Under the pieces are notes generated by a model. The model was not told the DNA's origin, made no database searches, and saw only the letters and a list, made by a program, of their open reading frames with translations. Positions 23,563 through 32,064 of a DNA stretch of 64,000 bases are shown here, piece by piece. The DNA comes from Candidatus Fermentibacterota bacterium. Lineage in GTDB: Bacteria > Fermentibacterota > Fermentibacteria > Fermentibacterales > JCC-6. Each line of letters starts with the position of its first letter. Within the stretch, counting starts at the first letter, position 1. Where the stretch lies: contig WJMA01000015.1 in NCBI GenBank assembly GCA_014728175.1, positions 62,001-126,000 on the forward strand. Reading direction: 5' to 3'. Made by a program: the position numbers and the translations under genes.

Positions 23563-25784
23563 ACGACCGCATTTCCGACCGGGACACGATAAACCTGGCG
23601 GAGTACCTATGGCTTCTCCGCCGGGGCAAATGGATCATACTGGCTTTCGTTGTGGTCTCGGTGGCGGTAAGCGTATACATCACTCTGAGGACCGACCCGG
23701 TGTACAAATCGACCGGGACCTTCATATATAAGCCCAACAATACTATAACCAGGGCTCTCGATATGTCTGGCGGCGTCTCGTGGTTCGAGGTAGAGACCTA
23801 CCGGAACGATCAGATCGAGATTCTCAACAGCCGCAGCCTGGCGGAAGCTGTCGCCGACTCCATACTCAGGTCCCCGGACTCCGACAGCCTTATCGCCCTT
23901 CTGTTCGAGGGCGCGCCACCTCCCGGACCCAGGATAAGGGGCGCGTTGGCCGGGATGGCCAGGGGCAGAACTTCGGCCAGCATAAAGAAGGATACGGATT
24001 TCTTCGTTCTCTCGGCGACGGGGCACTCCCCGGCTTCGGCCGCCGCGCTGGCCAACGTGGTTATGCATACCTACTACAAGAGAAACCTTTCCCAGTCCCG
24101 CGGCGAGAACAGGGAGGTGCGCGAGTTCCTGGAGGAGCAGATGGAGCTGATGGCCGACAAGCTGGAGAACGATGAGGACTCCTTGCGGGCCTATAAGGAG
24201 CGCTTCGGTCTTGCCGACCTGGACGCGGAGACCAGGAGCCTGGTGAACCACCTGGCGAGCATACAGACCATGGAGAGCACGGCCAGTACCGCCATGGGAG
24301 AGGCCGAGGCCCGTCTGGAGTATCTTGGCAGACGCATCGATAATTACCGCGCCGATCTGGGGGATGAACTGTCCGGTATAAACACCCCGCACATATCCCG
24401 GCTGCAGGATGAGATCTCGCGCCTGGAAACGGCCAGGTTGGAGCTGCTGTCGGAGGGGGAGAGTTACGACAGCCCGGTGGCCAGCGAGCTGGAGAGACAA
24501 CTCGAGGATCGAAGGGCTGCCCTGGCGGAGGCCCTTAGGCAACAGGCTGAGGTTCTTTACCCGGCCGACCCCACCGGCGCCGTTCAGAGCCTGGTGAGCA
24601 GCCTGGCCCTGGCGGAGGCCGACTACAGGGCGGAGCAGACGAGAACCCGGGTTCTTTCCCGGCTTTCATCCTCGTTGGAGGACAGCCTGTCCCAATTGCC
24701 GGAGATGGAGATGAGGTTGGCCCGGCTGGAGAGAAACCGCCAGGTCAGCGAAAACATCTACATTCTCCTCAGAACGAAGTATGAGGAGACCAGGATCTCC
24801 GAGGTGGGCCAGATAGGGGACGTAACCATAGTTGATACCGCTCTTCCCGGAAGCAAGATCAAGCCTTCCAAGAGGAGAAACGTCATCATGGGGCTTCTGG
24901 TGGGCCTGGCCCTGGGAGTGGGCACGGTCTTCCTCAAGGAGCAGTTGGACACCAGCATAAAGAACCCCGAGGACGTGGAGAACCTGGATATACCAGTTAT
25001 CGGGGTGATACCCAGAATAGACAAATCGCAGTTCAAGAGGAAAGGAGTGATGCCCATAACCCACTCCGTTCCCAGGTCCCCGGCCAGCGAGGCGTACAGG
25101 GACCTGCGGACCAGCCTGCGATTCGCTCCCACCGAGGAGCCGATTCGAAGCATACTGGTGACCAGCGCCGGTCCCAGGGAGGGCAAGTCGATGACCGTGG
25201 CCAATCTGGCGGTCACCATAGCCCAAACCGGCCGCAAGGTGCTCATAGTGGACACCGACCTGCGGCGCCCGGTCATGCACAACATCTTCGGCCTGGAAAG
25301 GGAGCCGGGGGTCTCCGAGGTGGTTGCCGGGATGAACTCGATAAGCCAGGCGGTCAAACCCGCCGATATAGAAAACCTGTTCGTGCTCACCTGTGGATAC
25401 ATCCCCCACAATCCCGCCGAGCTGGTGGGAAGCGTGAAGATGAGGAACCTGTCCGAGAAGCTCCTGGAGAGCTACGACTTCGTTCTGTACGACAGCCCTC
25501 CGGTGGCGGTGGTCACCGACCCCATACTGATAAGCTCGTTCGCCGATTCTACCCTGGTGGTCGTAATGTCCAAGCTGGCCGACCGGAAGGTACTCAAATC
25601 CGCCTGGAGCAAGTTGCAGAGAACGGCCAAACACCTGTCCGGAGCGATCGTCAACGGCTTTGACCCGTTAAACGTGTACACCTCTTACGGCTACTACACG
25701 TACCGTTACCATTACTACTATTCGCAGCAGGGAAAGAGGAAGAGAAAGGTCCGCACCGGAGACCTACCCCACCGTAAAAAGTAG
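23559..25784 (+). CDS. Polysaccharide co-polymerase/tyrosine autokinase (BY-kinase)
   Basis: A 741-residue fusion. The N-terminal Wzz domain has a first membrane helix (about residues 24-44), a long periplasmic coiled coil (about 180-430) and a second helix near 446-464. The cytoplasmic kinase has Walker A in SAGPREGKSM (about 535), Walker A' in LIVDTDLRRP (about 563) and Walker B in VLYDSPPV (about 640). The C-terminus carries a tyrosine cluster (about nine Tyr within residues 706-722) as autophosphorylation site. Role: chain-length control and assembly of exported polysaccharide, as Wzc/EpsB-type proteins. It closes the ugd module. Confidence 0.92.
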   Translation: MNDRISDRDTINLAEYLWLLRRGKWIILAFVVVSVAVSVYITLRTDPVYKSTGTFIYKPNNTITRALDMSGGVSWFEVETYRNDQIEILNSRSLAEAVADSILRSPDSDSLIALLFEGAPPPGPRIRGALAGMARGRTSASIKKDTDFFVLSATGHSPASAAALANVVMHTYYKRNLSQSRGENREVREFLEEQMELMADKLENDEDSLRAYKERFGLADLDAETRSLVNHLASIQTMESTASTAMGEAEARLEYLGRRIDNYRADLGDELSGINTPHISRLQDEISRLETARLELLSEGESYDSPVASELERQLEDRRAALAEALRQQAEVLYPADPTGAVQSLVSSLALAEADYRAEQTRTRVLSRLSSSLEDSLSQLPEMEMRLARLERNRQVSENIYILLRTKYEETRISEVGQIGDVTIVDTALPGSKIKPSKRRNVIMGLLVGLALGVGTVFLKEQLDTSIKNPEDVENLDIPVIGVIPRIDKSQFKRKGVMPITHSVPRSPASEAYRDLRTSLRFAPTEEPIRSILVTSAGPREGKSMTVANLAVTIAQTGRKVLIVDTDLRRPVMHNIFGLEREPGVSEVVAGMNSISQAVKPADIENLFVLTCGYIPHNPAELVGSVKMRNLSEKLLESYDFVLYDSPPVAVVTDPILISSFADSTLVVVMSKLADRKVLKSAWSKLQRTAKHLSGAIVNGFDPLNVYTSYGYYTYRYHYYYSQQGKRKRKVRTGDLPHRKK

Positions 25785-25877
25785 CTCACCAGCAATTTAC
25801 CTTCGACGCAATCCGAACCGGCCTATGTCATATGTTTACTTGACATTTCTTAACAGAGAGGGCCGTCCTGGCTCCCT

Positions 25878-25931
25878 AGTGGTGTAGAGTGTTATATAGT
25901 GGCTTGACAGTGGGGAAAAGTGGCATAGAAT
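25878..25931 (+). promoter_or_regulatory. dcw promoter with MraZ-type boxes
   Basis: TTGACA (25904-25909), a 16-bp spacer and TAGAAT (25926-25931) form a strong promoter before mraZ. Four AGTGG(C/G/T) direct repeats start at 25878, 25898, 25909 and 25919; the last three are 10-11 nt apart, one helical turn, and cover the promoter. This matches the tandem TGGG-type operators through which MraZ represses its own cluster (family knowledge). Confidence 0.7.
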
Positions 25932-25948
25932 AGCTCCGGAGGGATACC

Positions 25949-26386
25949 ATGCCGGAGTTCACTGGGACACACACCCACACGCTGGACGAAAAGGGCAGGG
26001 TCAGCGTACCGGCCGCCTTCCGCAGACAGCTGACGGGAGAGGAACTGTACGTGAACCTGGGGCTCGACGGATGCCTGGTTCTCTACACCCAGGAGAGATG
26101 GAGCAGCGTCAAGGAGGAGATAGCAGGTCTCTCCCGGGGCAAGACCAATCAAAGGTTCTTCATGCGAAGGTTCGCCAGGTACCTCCGGGCGGTGAGTATC
26201 GACTCCCAGGGCAGGATATCCCTTCCTGCGGATCTCAGGGAGAAGGCCAGGATCGAGGACGAGGTTCTCTTCCTCGGGCAGTTCGACAGCATAGAGCTGT
26301 GGGCGCCGGATAGGTTCGAGAGGATCAGCGCCGAGGACGAGTACAGCTTCGAGCAGGCTGCAGAGGATCTTGGCATAGACATCTAG
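25949..26386 (+). CDS. mraZ: Transcriptional regulator MraZ
   Basis: A 145-residue protein with two SpoVT/AbrB-like half domains: THTLDEKGRVSVPAAFR (about residues 9-25) and VSIDSQGRISLPADLREKA (about 85-103). MraZ forms ring oligomers that bind tandem boxes upstream of its own gene and usually repress the division and cell-wall cluster; such boxes lie in front. First gene of the dcw cluster, SD GGAGGG. Confidence 0.95.
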   Translation: MPEFTGTHTHTLDEKGRVSVPAAFRRQLTGEELYVNLGLDGCLVLYTQERWSSVKEEIAGLSRGKTNQRFFMRRFARYLRAVSIDSQGRISLPADLREKARIEDEVLFLGQFDSIELWAPDRFERISAEDEYSFEQAAEDLGIDI

Positions 26387-26408
26387 GTTCCCCGGAGGGC
26401 TGGTTTCG

Positions 26409-27293
26409 ATGACGCCACTCCTGGCAGGCCATGATCAGCCGGCCCACGAGCCGGTGTTGCTGAACATGGTGTTGCGGTTTCTTCTGGGGGGTTCTCCCTC
26501 CGTTTTGGTGGATGGTACCGTGGGAGGCGGCGGTCATCTGCGGTCGATTCTCGAGGAATGCTCCCCGGATACCAGAATCATCGCCACCGATCGCGACCCC
26601 GATGCCGTCGAATCCCTGCGGAGAGAGCTGGGGTCCGACGACAGGGTCGTTCTGCGACAGGCCAGCTATGTTCGGGTTCCGACGATTCTATCCGAGTTGG
26701 ACATCGGCCGGGCGGACGGCGCGCTTTTCGATCTGGGGCTCTCGTCCGTTCAGCTGGATTCCCCGGATCGGGGATTCTCTTACCGAATCAACGGGCCTTT
26801 GGACATGAGGTACGACCCGGGCTCGGGCGACCCGCCGGCCTCGGAGATACTGAACGAGCTGCCGCAGGAAATGATCGCCGACATCATCTACCATTACGGC
26901 GAGGAACGGCGAAGCAGGCGGATCGCCAGAACCATTGTGAGCTCGAGACCCCTTCGCACCACCGGCGATCTGGTACGGGCCGTATCCAGGGGATGCGGCC
27001 GTTACGACGTCAAGGCCCTATCCAGGGTTTTCCAGGCACTGAGAATCAGGATAAACGATGAGCTGGGTCAGCTGGATTCTCTTCTGCGGGGGCTGGCCGA
27101 GTGGGTGGCGCCGGAGGGGCGGGTGGCCTTCCTAACCTTCCATTCGCTGGAGGATAGAAGGGTCAAAAGATTGTTTGCCGACAGCGACCTTTTCCGGCCC
27201 GCCGACCCGGCGTGGGTCTCTCCCGGTCCGGAGGAGAGGCGGAAGAATCCCAGGTCCAGGTCGGCCAAGTTGAGAATGGGGATCAGGGTATGA
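26409..27293 (+). CDS. rsmH: 16S rRNA m4C1402 N4-methyltransferase
   Basis: A 294-residue SAM methyltransferase (MraW). It shows HEPVLLNMVL at the N-terminus, the SAM loop DGTVGGGGHLRSIL (about 36-49), the FDLGLSSVQLDSPDRGFS signature (about 112-129), ALRIRINDELGQL, and the C-terminal SKRRR-like basic end. It methylates C1402 of 16S rRNA with RsmI. The ftsL gene starts inside its stop codon (4-nt overlap). Confidence 0.95.
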   Translation: MTPLLAGHDQPAHEPVLLNMVLRFLLGGSPSVLVDGTVGGGGHLRSILEECSPDTRIIATDRDPDAVESLRRELGSDDRVVLRQASYVRVPTILSELDIGRADGALFDLGLSSVQLDSPDRGFSYRINGPLDMRYDPGSGDPPASEILNELPQEMIADIIYHYGEERRSRRIARTIVSSRPLRTTGDLVRAVSRGCGRYDVKALSRVFQALRIRINDELGQLDSLLRGLAEWVAPEGRVAFLTFHSLEDRRVKRLFADSDLFRPADPAWVSPGPEERRKNPRSRSAKLRMGIRV

Positions 27294-27583
27294 GGTCTCC
27301 GAGAGCCAGCCTTGCTCTGATAGTTGCTATAGCCGCTGCAATCATGGCGGTAGCGGAGGTGGCCATGCATAACCTGGGTGTGGCGATAGCCCTTCAGATG
27401 GAGACTCTGATAGAGCAAAGGGATGGGCTCTTAAGGCAGAAGGAGGACCTGGAGGCGACGCTGGGGATTCTTCTGGCTCCCTGCAGGCTAGAGAACGTGG
27501 GGAAGAAGCTTGGTCTGCGACCACTGCCCGTGGAGAGGTTCGCGGTGGTGGAACCATCTACGGAGAGTGAGGATCTTGAGTAG
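27290..27583 (+). CDS. ftsL: FtsL-like division protein
   Basis: A 97-residue bitopic protein with a short cytoplasmic N-terminus, one membrane helix (about residues 8-28) and a heptad-type coiled coil (ALQMETLIEQRDGLLRQKED). A short conserved-looking end follows (VGKKLGLRPLPVERFAVVEP), which resembles the FtsL/LppA pattern. Sequence similarity in this family is weak; the call rests on size, topology and position between rsmH and ftsI. It starts at ATG 27290, overlapping rsmH by 4 nt. Role: scaffold with FtsB/FtsQ for septal synthesis. Confidence 0.75.
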   Translation: MRSPRASLALIVAIAAAIMAVAEVAMHNLGVAIALQMETLIEQRDGLLRQKEDLEATLGILLAPCRLENVGKKLGLRPLPVERFAVVEPSTESEDLE

Positions 27584-29291
27584 CCGGCAGCAGGTGTTGT
27601 CCGCCTCCAGGCGGAAGGCGAGGATGAGACTAGCCGTGGCCGCTACCGCGCTGGTTTTCGCCTTAATTGTGGGCCGTCTGGCCTCCATCCAGGTATTGAG
27701 CCACGACCGTTACAAGCGGCTGGCGGACGCCCAGCATACCCACAGGGTGGTCATGGAGGCCAGGAGAGGAAGAATTCTGGACCGGAACGGATTTCTTCTG
27801 GCCGGGAACAGAGCCGTGGTGAGCTTCGAGGTTTACTGGCCCAGCGTACCCCGGGGGGAGGGGCATCTGATCGACTCCCTGGCGAGCAGGCTCGGAGATC
27901 GGGCCATGGTGGGGGTTCCCGTGGATCGCAGGGGACGCAACCAGATAATAGCCAGGAATATTCCATACGAGGATGTCAGCGATCTTCTGGAGGGTAACCT
28001 CCCCCTGGGGGTAAACTGGACGGTGGGATCCCGCCGGACCTATCCCCTGGGTGACCTGGCCGCCAGTGTGGTGGGAAGGTGTCGGGACGGTGCCCTGGAA
28101 GGATTGGAGAGCAAGCTCAACTCCCTCCTGGCAGGCAAGGACGGCCAAAGGTACGTTCAGCGAAGTGCCTATCCCGGTCTGAGCATGACCGATCCGGAGG
28201 CCGAGAATCTATTGCCCCGGGATGGGATCGACGTCATGCTGACCATAGACTCTCGTTTCCAGTGCATCGTGCAGAGAGAGCTGGCCAAGGCCGTACAGAG
28301 GAGCGGCAGCAGATGGGGAAGCGCGGTGGTCGTCGATCCCCGTAACGGCGACGTACTGGCCATGGGTAACTACCCCGTCCGGGCCGGAAACGGCTCTCTG
28401 GCCATGAACTACGCGGTCCAGGGCTACCATGAGCCGGGATCCACTTTCAAGATAGTCACCCTCTCCGCCTGCCTGGAGGAAGGGGCGGTTATCCCTTCGG
28501 ACACGTTCGACTGCAGCCGGGGGCAGATCGCGGTGGCCGACCGTACCATAAGCGACTGTCACAGGTTCGGTCCGCTCTCGGTTGAGGAGATATTAAGCCA
28601 TTCCAGCAACGTGGGCACCATAAAGATGGCCAATCTTCTCGATGACGAGGTCTTCTACTGCTACTGCCGCGACTTCGGCTTCGGATCCAAGACCGGGGTG
28701 GAGCTGCCCGGGGAGTCGGAGGGGATCCTCAAGCCCCCCGACCAGTGGTCCGGAGTTTCCAAGGCCTCCATAGCCATCGGCCAGGAGGTGACCGTTACAC
28801 CACTTCAGCTGGCGATGGCCTACGCGGCAATTGCCAACGGAGGCGTCCTCTATCAGCCCAGGCTGGTGGCCGCCAGCCGCTCCGAAGAGGGCTGGAGAAA
28901 CTGGGCGACCTTTCCGCTGCATCGGGTTCTCTCTGAAGAGACCTCCAGGGAGATACGGAGAATGCTGGCTACGGCGGTACGGGAAGGTACCGGCACCACC
29001 GCCCGGATCCCGCAGGTGGCCGTCGGGGGGAAGACGGGAACTGCGGAGAGGCTTTCCGTGGGCACCGGGGAGTACCTCTCGGCCTTCGCGGGTATGGTTC
29101 CCGCCCATCATCCCAGCGTGGTGGTGGTCGTGGTTATAGACAGCCCCGAGTCCGAGTACAGGTTCGGCAGCGCCTTGGCCGCGCCCGTGTTCAAGGACGT
29201 GGTATCCTCCATGCTGGCCACCGAGCCCGAGATAGCGCTGGGTCCCTACCGGTCCACGGAGGACGAGTTGGCGGCGAGGGGGCCGAGATGA
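27576..29291 (+). CDS. ftsI: Septal peptidoglycan transpeptidase (PBP3-like)
   Basis: A 571-residue class B penicillin-binding protein. I use TTG 27576, 8 nt before the ftsL stop, after GGAGAGTGAGG. It has one N-terminal membrane helix (about 20-40), then the pedestal domain, then the transpeptidase with STFK (Ser near residue 289), SSN (about 342) and KTGTAE (about 485). No PASTA domains, unlike Gram-positive homologues. Role: cross-links septal murein with FtsW. It overlaps murE by 4 nt. Confidence 0.92.
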   Translation: MSSRQQVLSASRRKARMRLAVAATALVFALIVGRLASIQVLSHDRYKRLADAQHTHRVVMEARRGRILDRNGFLLAGNRAVVSFEVYWPSVPRGEGHLIDSLASRLGDRAMVGVPVDRRGRNQIIARNIPYEDVSDLLEGNLPLGVNWTVGSRRTYPLGDLAASVVGRCRDGALEGLESKLNSLLAGKDGQRYVQRSAYPGLSMTDPEAENLLPRDGIDVMLTIDSRFQCIVQRELAKAVQRSGSRWGSAVVVDPRNGDVLAMGNYPVRAGNGSLAMNYAVQGYHEPGSTFKIVTLSACLEEGAVIPSDTFDCSRGQIAVADRTISDCHRFGPLSVEEILSHSSNVGTIKMANLLDDEVFYCYCRDFGFGSKTGVELPGESEGILKPPDQWSGVSKASIAIGQEVTVTPLQLAMAYAAIANGGVLYQPRLVAASRSEEGWRNWATFPLHRVLSEETSREIRRMLATAVREGTGTTARIPQVAVGGKTGTAERLSVGTGEYLSAFAGMVPAHHPSVVVVVVIDSPESEYRFGSALAAPVFKDVVSSMLATEPEIALGPYRSTEDELAARGPR

Positions 29292-30742
29292 CCCTGTCCG
29301 AGCTACTTTCCGGAACCCGGATCGAGTGCCCGGAAACACTGGGGCAACGAATCGTCCGGGGCATTACCAACGATTCCAGGAATGTTACCGAGGACATGCT
29401 GTTTCTGGCGGTCAGGGGCTTCCGGACCGACGGGCACAGGTTCGTCGATCATGCCCTGGATGCGGGGGCGCTGGCTGCCATAGTGGAGACCCCCGTCGAT
29501 TCCGTTAACGCCGGGACGCTGCTGAATCCCGATGGGGATAACAGAAGCCTGTTGGGCGTTCTCTCGGCCAAGTTCTACGGGCATCCCTGGGAGGATCTGC
29601 TTACGGTGGGGGTCACCGGAACCAACGGAAAGACCTCCACGGCGAGGATGCTGGCCTGGATCCTGGAGGGCCACGGTATGGGCTGCGGCCTGCTGGGCAC
29701 GATAGGCTACGTGGTCGCGGGTAAGACTATGCAGGCCCGGGTAACCACGCCTGAGTCACACCAGCTGACCCGTCTTCTGGATATGATGCGGCGCTCCGGA
29801 GACGATTGCTGCGTAATGGAACTCTCCAGCCATGCCCTGGCCTTGAAGAGGGCGGATCAGGTCCGGTTGGACGTGGCCGTCTTCACCAACATCTCCCAGG
29901 ACCATCTCGATTTCCATTCGGACATGGGCGAGTACCTCAGGACCAAGATGCACATTTTCGACCTGATCAAACCCTCCGGTCGGGCGGTCATAGGGACCTA
30001 CAGGCCGGGCTCCCCCTCCATCGAGGGTGCCGTCACCTTCGGGGTCTGTGAGTCCGACGACTACACGATAGAGGAGATAGAGGTGGGCCCCGGAAGGGCG
30101 AGTTACCGGATGAGCTGGGACGACGATTCCAGGCGGGTGAAGCTGAGCATAAGCGGCCGGGTCAACGTATTCAACAGCGCCGGCGCCCTGGCGACGGCCC
30201 TGGAGCTGGGGCTGGATCCCGACGAGGCCATATCCTCCCTGGCCGGTTTCCCGGGAGTCCCGGGCAGGCTGGAGCCGATAGACGAGGGCCAGGATTTCGA
30301 GGTGGTGGTCGATTACGCCCACACTCCGGATGCCCTGGAGAGAGCGCTTCAGCAGGCCAGGGAGATGACTGATAACAGGGTTCTGGTCGTCTTCGGAGCG
30401 GGAGGAGACCGGGACCGCAAGAAAAGGCCTATCATGGGCAGAATTGCCTCCGAGTCCGCCGAACTGGCCGTGGTAACCAGCGACAATCCCAGGACCGAAG
30501 ACCCCAGAGGGATCATTGAGGAGATCCTTCAGGGCATGACCGGCCATGCGGAGAAGATCGTACAGGCCGACCGCCGCAAGGCCATACGGCTGGCGGTGGA
30601 AAAGGCCCGGCCCGGTGACGTGGTTCTGATCGCCGGCAAGGGACACGAGGATTACCAGGTGCTGGGTACCGAGAGGGTGCATTTCGACGACTGCGAGGAG
30701 GCCAGAAAGGCCCTTCGGTCATCTTCGGATGGTGGAGAATGA
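29288..30742 (+). CDS. murE: UDP-MurNAc-tripeptide ligase MurE
   Basis: A 484-residue Mur ligase with ATP loop VTGTNGKTSTARM (about residues 114-126), the carbamylated-lysine region in domain 2, and SDNPRTEDP (about 397-405). The DNPR motif is the signature of meso-diaminopimelate-adding MurE (family knowledge), so the wall is probably DAP type, as expected for a Gram-negative envelope. It adds the third residue to UDP-MurNAc-Ala-Glu in the cytosol and overlaps ftsI and murF by 4 nt each. Confidence 0.95.
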   Translation: MTLSELLSGTRIECPETLGQRIVRGITNDSRNVTEDMLFLAVRGFRTDGHRFVDHALDAGALAAIVETPVDSVNAGTLLNPDGDNRSLLGVLSAKFYGHPWEDLLTVGVTGTNGKTSTARMLAWILEGHGMGCGLLGTIGYVVAGKTMQARVTTPESHQLTRLLDMMRRSGDDCCVMELSSHALALKRADQVRLDVAVFTNISQDHLDFHSDMGEYLRTKMHIFDLIKPSGRAVIGTYRPGSPSIEGAVTFGVCESDDYTIEEIEVGPGRASYRMSWDDDSRRVKLSISGRVNVFNSAGALATALELGLDPDEAISSLAGFPGVPGRLEPIDEGQDFEVVVDYAHTPDALERALQQAREMTDNRVLVVFGAGGDRDRKKRPIMGRIASESAELAVVTSDNPRTEDPRGIIEEILQGMTGHAEKIVQADRRKAIRLAVEKARPGDVVLIAGKGHEDYQVLGTERVHFDDCEEARKALRSSSDGGE

Positions 30743-32064
30743 ATCTAGGCGAGCTGGCCAGGGCCATGGATGGAGAGCTTCGCGCTGATCCCGACGCCAG
30801 GGTGGAAGAAGCGATAATCGATTCCAGGAAGGCCCATGAGGGCTGTCTCTTCTTCGCTCTGAAGGGATCCAGAACCGACGGTCACCGGTACGCCGCCGAC
30901 GTGGTGGCCGAGGGTGCCTACGCCGTTGTCTCCAGACCCGTCGTGGATCGAGGGATCGTCCTGGTCGATGACGTCGAGAGGGCGCTTCTACGGGCCGGAA
31001 CCTGGGCCAGAAAAAGGTTCGACTGCCCGGTTCTGGGGATAACCGGCTCCTCGGGGAAGACCACCACCAGGGAGCTCCTGGCCGCCGGGCTGCGGCAAAG
31101 GTACACGGTCGGCGTGACCGGGAGGAACCTGAACAACCAGCTGGGCCTACCCCTAACCCTTCTCAACACCGACCCCGGAGTGGAGGTACTGCTGCTGGAG
31201 ATGGGAATGAACCATCCCGGAGAGCTGGACGCTCTGGGCGCGGTCGCCCTTCCTACCGCTTCCCTGGTCACCAACGTGGGCACCGCCCACATGGAGTTCT
31301 TCTCCGACCGGAACCAGATAGCGGCGGCGAAGGCCGAGCTTCTGAAACGGACCCGGCGGGAGGGCTTCTGCGTGATCCCGGTGGGAGAGCCGGTACTGGA
31401 AAGGGCGGCGGAGGAGCGAAAGCTTTCCGTGATGAGAGCAGGCCCCGGAGGAGACCTGTGGGTAGAGCGGGATCGACGCGGTTACCGGCTGCAACCGCCG
31501 GACTTTGCGATCCACCTCGCCCTGGAGGGGGAGCACAACTACGAGAACGCGGTGGTGGCGCTGCTGGCCTGCGACAGGATGGGGCTGACCCTACAGGAGT
31601 CGATGCAGGCGATGGCCGATTACGAGGGAATGCCCGGAAGGGGAAGAGTTCTGGACGTAGGTGGCGTGCGGATCATGGACGAGAGCTACAACGCCAACCC
31701 CGAGTCCACAATAGCCTGTCTGGGTACACTGGCCGAGAAGGTCCGGGACGATGGCGAGGGCATCGCGGTTCTGGGAAGCATGCTGGAGCTGGGAGAAAGA
31801 GCCTCTTCGTACCACCGCGACGTGCTGGAGTTCGCCGACCGGTTGGGCCTCAAACTGGTGGTTCTGGTGGGGGAGCTTTACCCGGAGGTATCCAACGCCC
31901 TAAGCAAAACCCCGTTCGTCTCCGTGGACGAACCGGAGGGAGCGGCCGGGCATGTGCTGCGGTCGGTCCGGCCCGGTGACGTGGTCCTGGTCAAGGGGAG
32001 CCATTCTTTGGGGCTGGAACGCACGGTTTCCGAGCTGGTTTCCGGTACCGGAGCGGAGACATGA
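30739..32064 (+). CDS. murF: UDP-MurNAc-pentapeptide synthetase MurF
   Basis: A 441-residue Mur ligase with ITGSSGKTTTRELLAAGL (about residues 101-118), LLEMGMNHPGELD, NVGTAHMEFF and DESYNANPES (about 312-321), all MurF family hallmarks. It adds D-Ala-D-Ala to the tripeptide. In most dcw clusters mraY follows; here murD starts 4 nt before the murF stop and mraY is absent. Confidence 0.95.
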   Translation: MNLGELARAMDGELRADPDARVEEAIIDSRKAHEGCLFFALKGSRTDGHRYAADVVAEGAYAVVSRPVVDRGIVLVDDVERALLRAGTWARKRFDCPVLGITGSSGKTTTRELLAAGLRQRYTVGVTGRNLNNQLGLPLTLLNTDPGVEVLLLEMGMNHPGELDALGAVALPTASLVTNVGTAHMEFFSDRNQIAAAKAELLKRTRREGFCVIPVGEPVLERAAEERKLSVMRAGPGGDLWVERDRRGYRLQPPDFAIHLALEGEHNYENAVVALLACDRMGLTLQESMQAMADYEGMPGRGRVLDVGGVRIMDESYNANPESTIACLGTLAEKVRDDGEGIAVLGSMLELGERASSYHRDVLEFADRLGLKLVVLVGELYPEVSNALSKTPFVSVDEPEGAAGHVLRSVRPGDVVLVKGSHSLGLERTVSELVSGTGAET

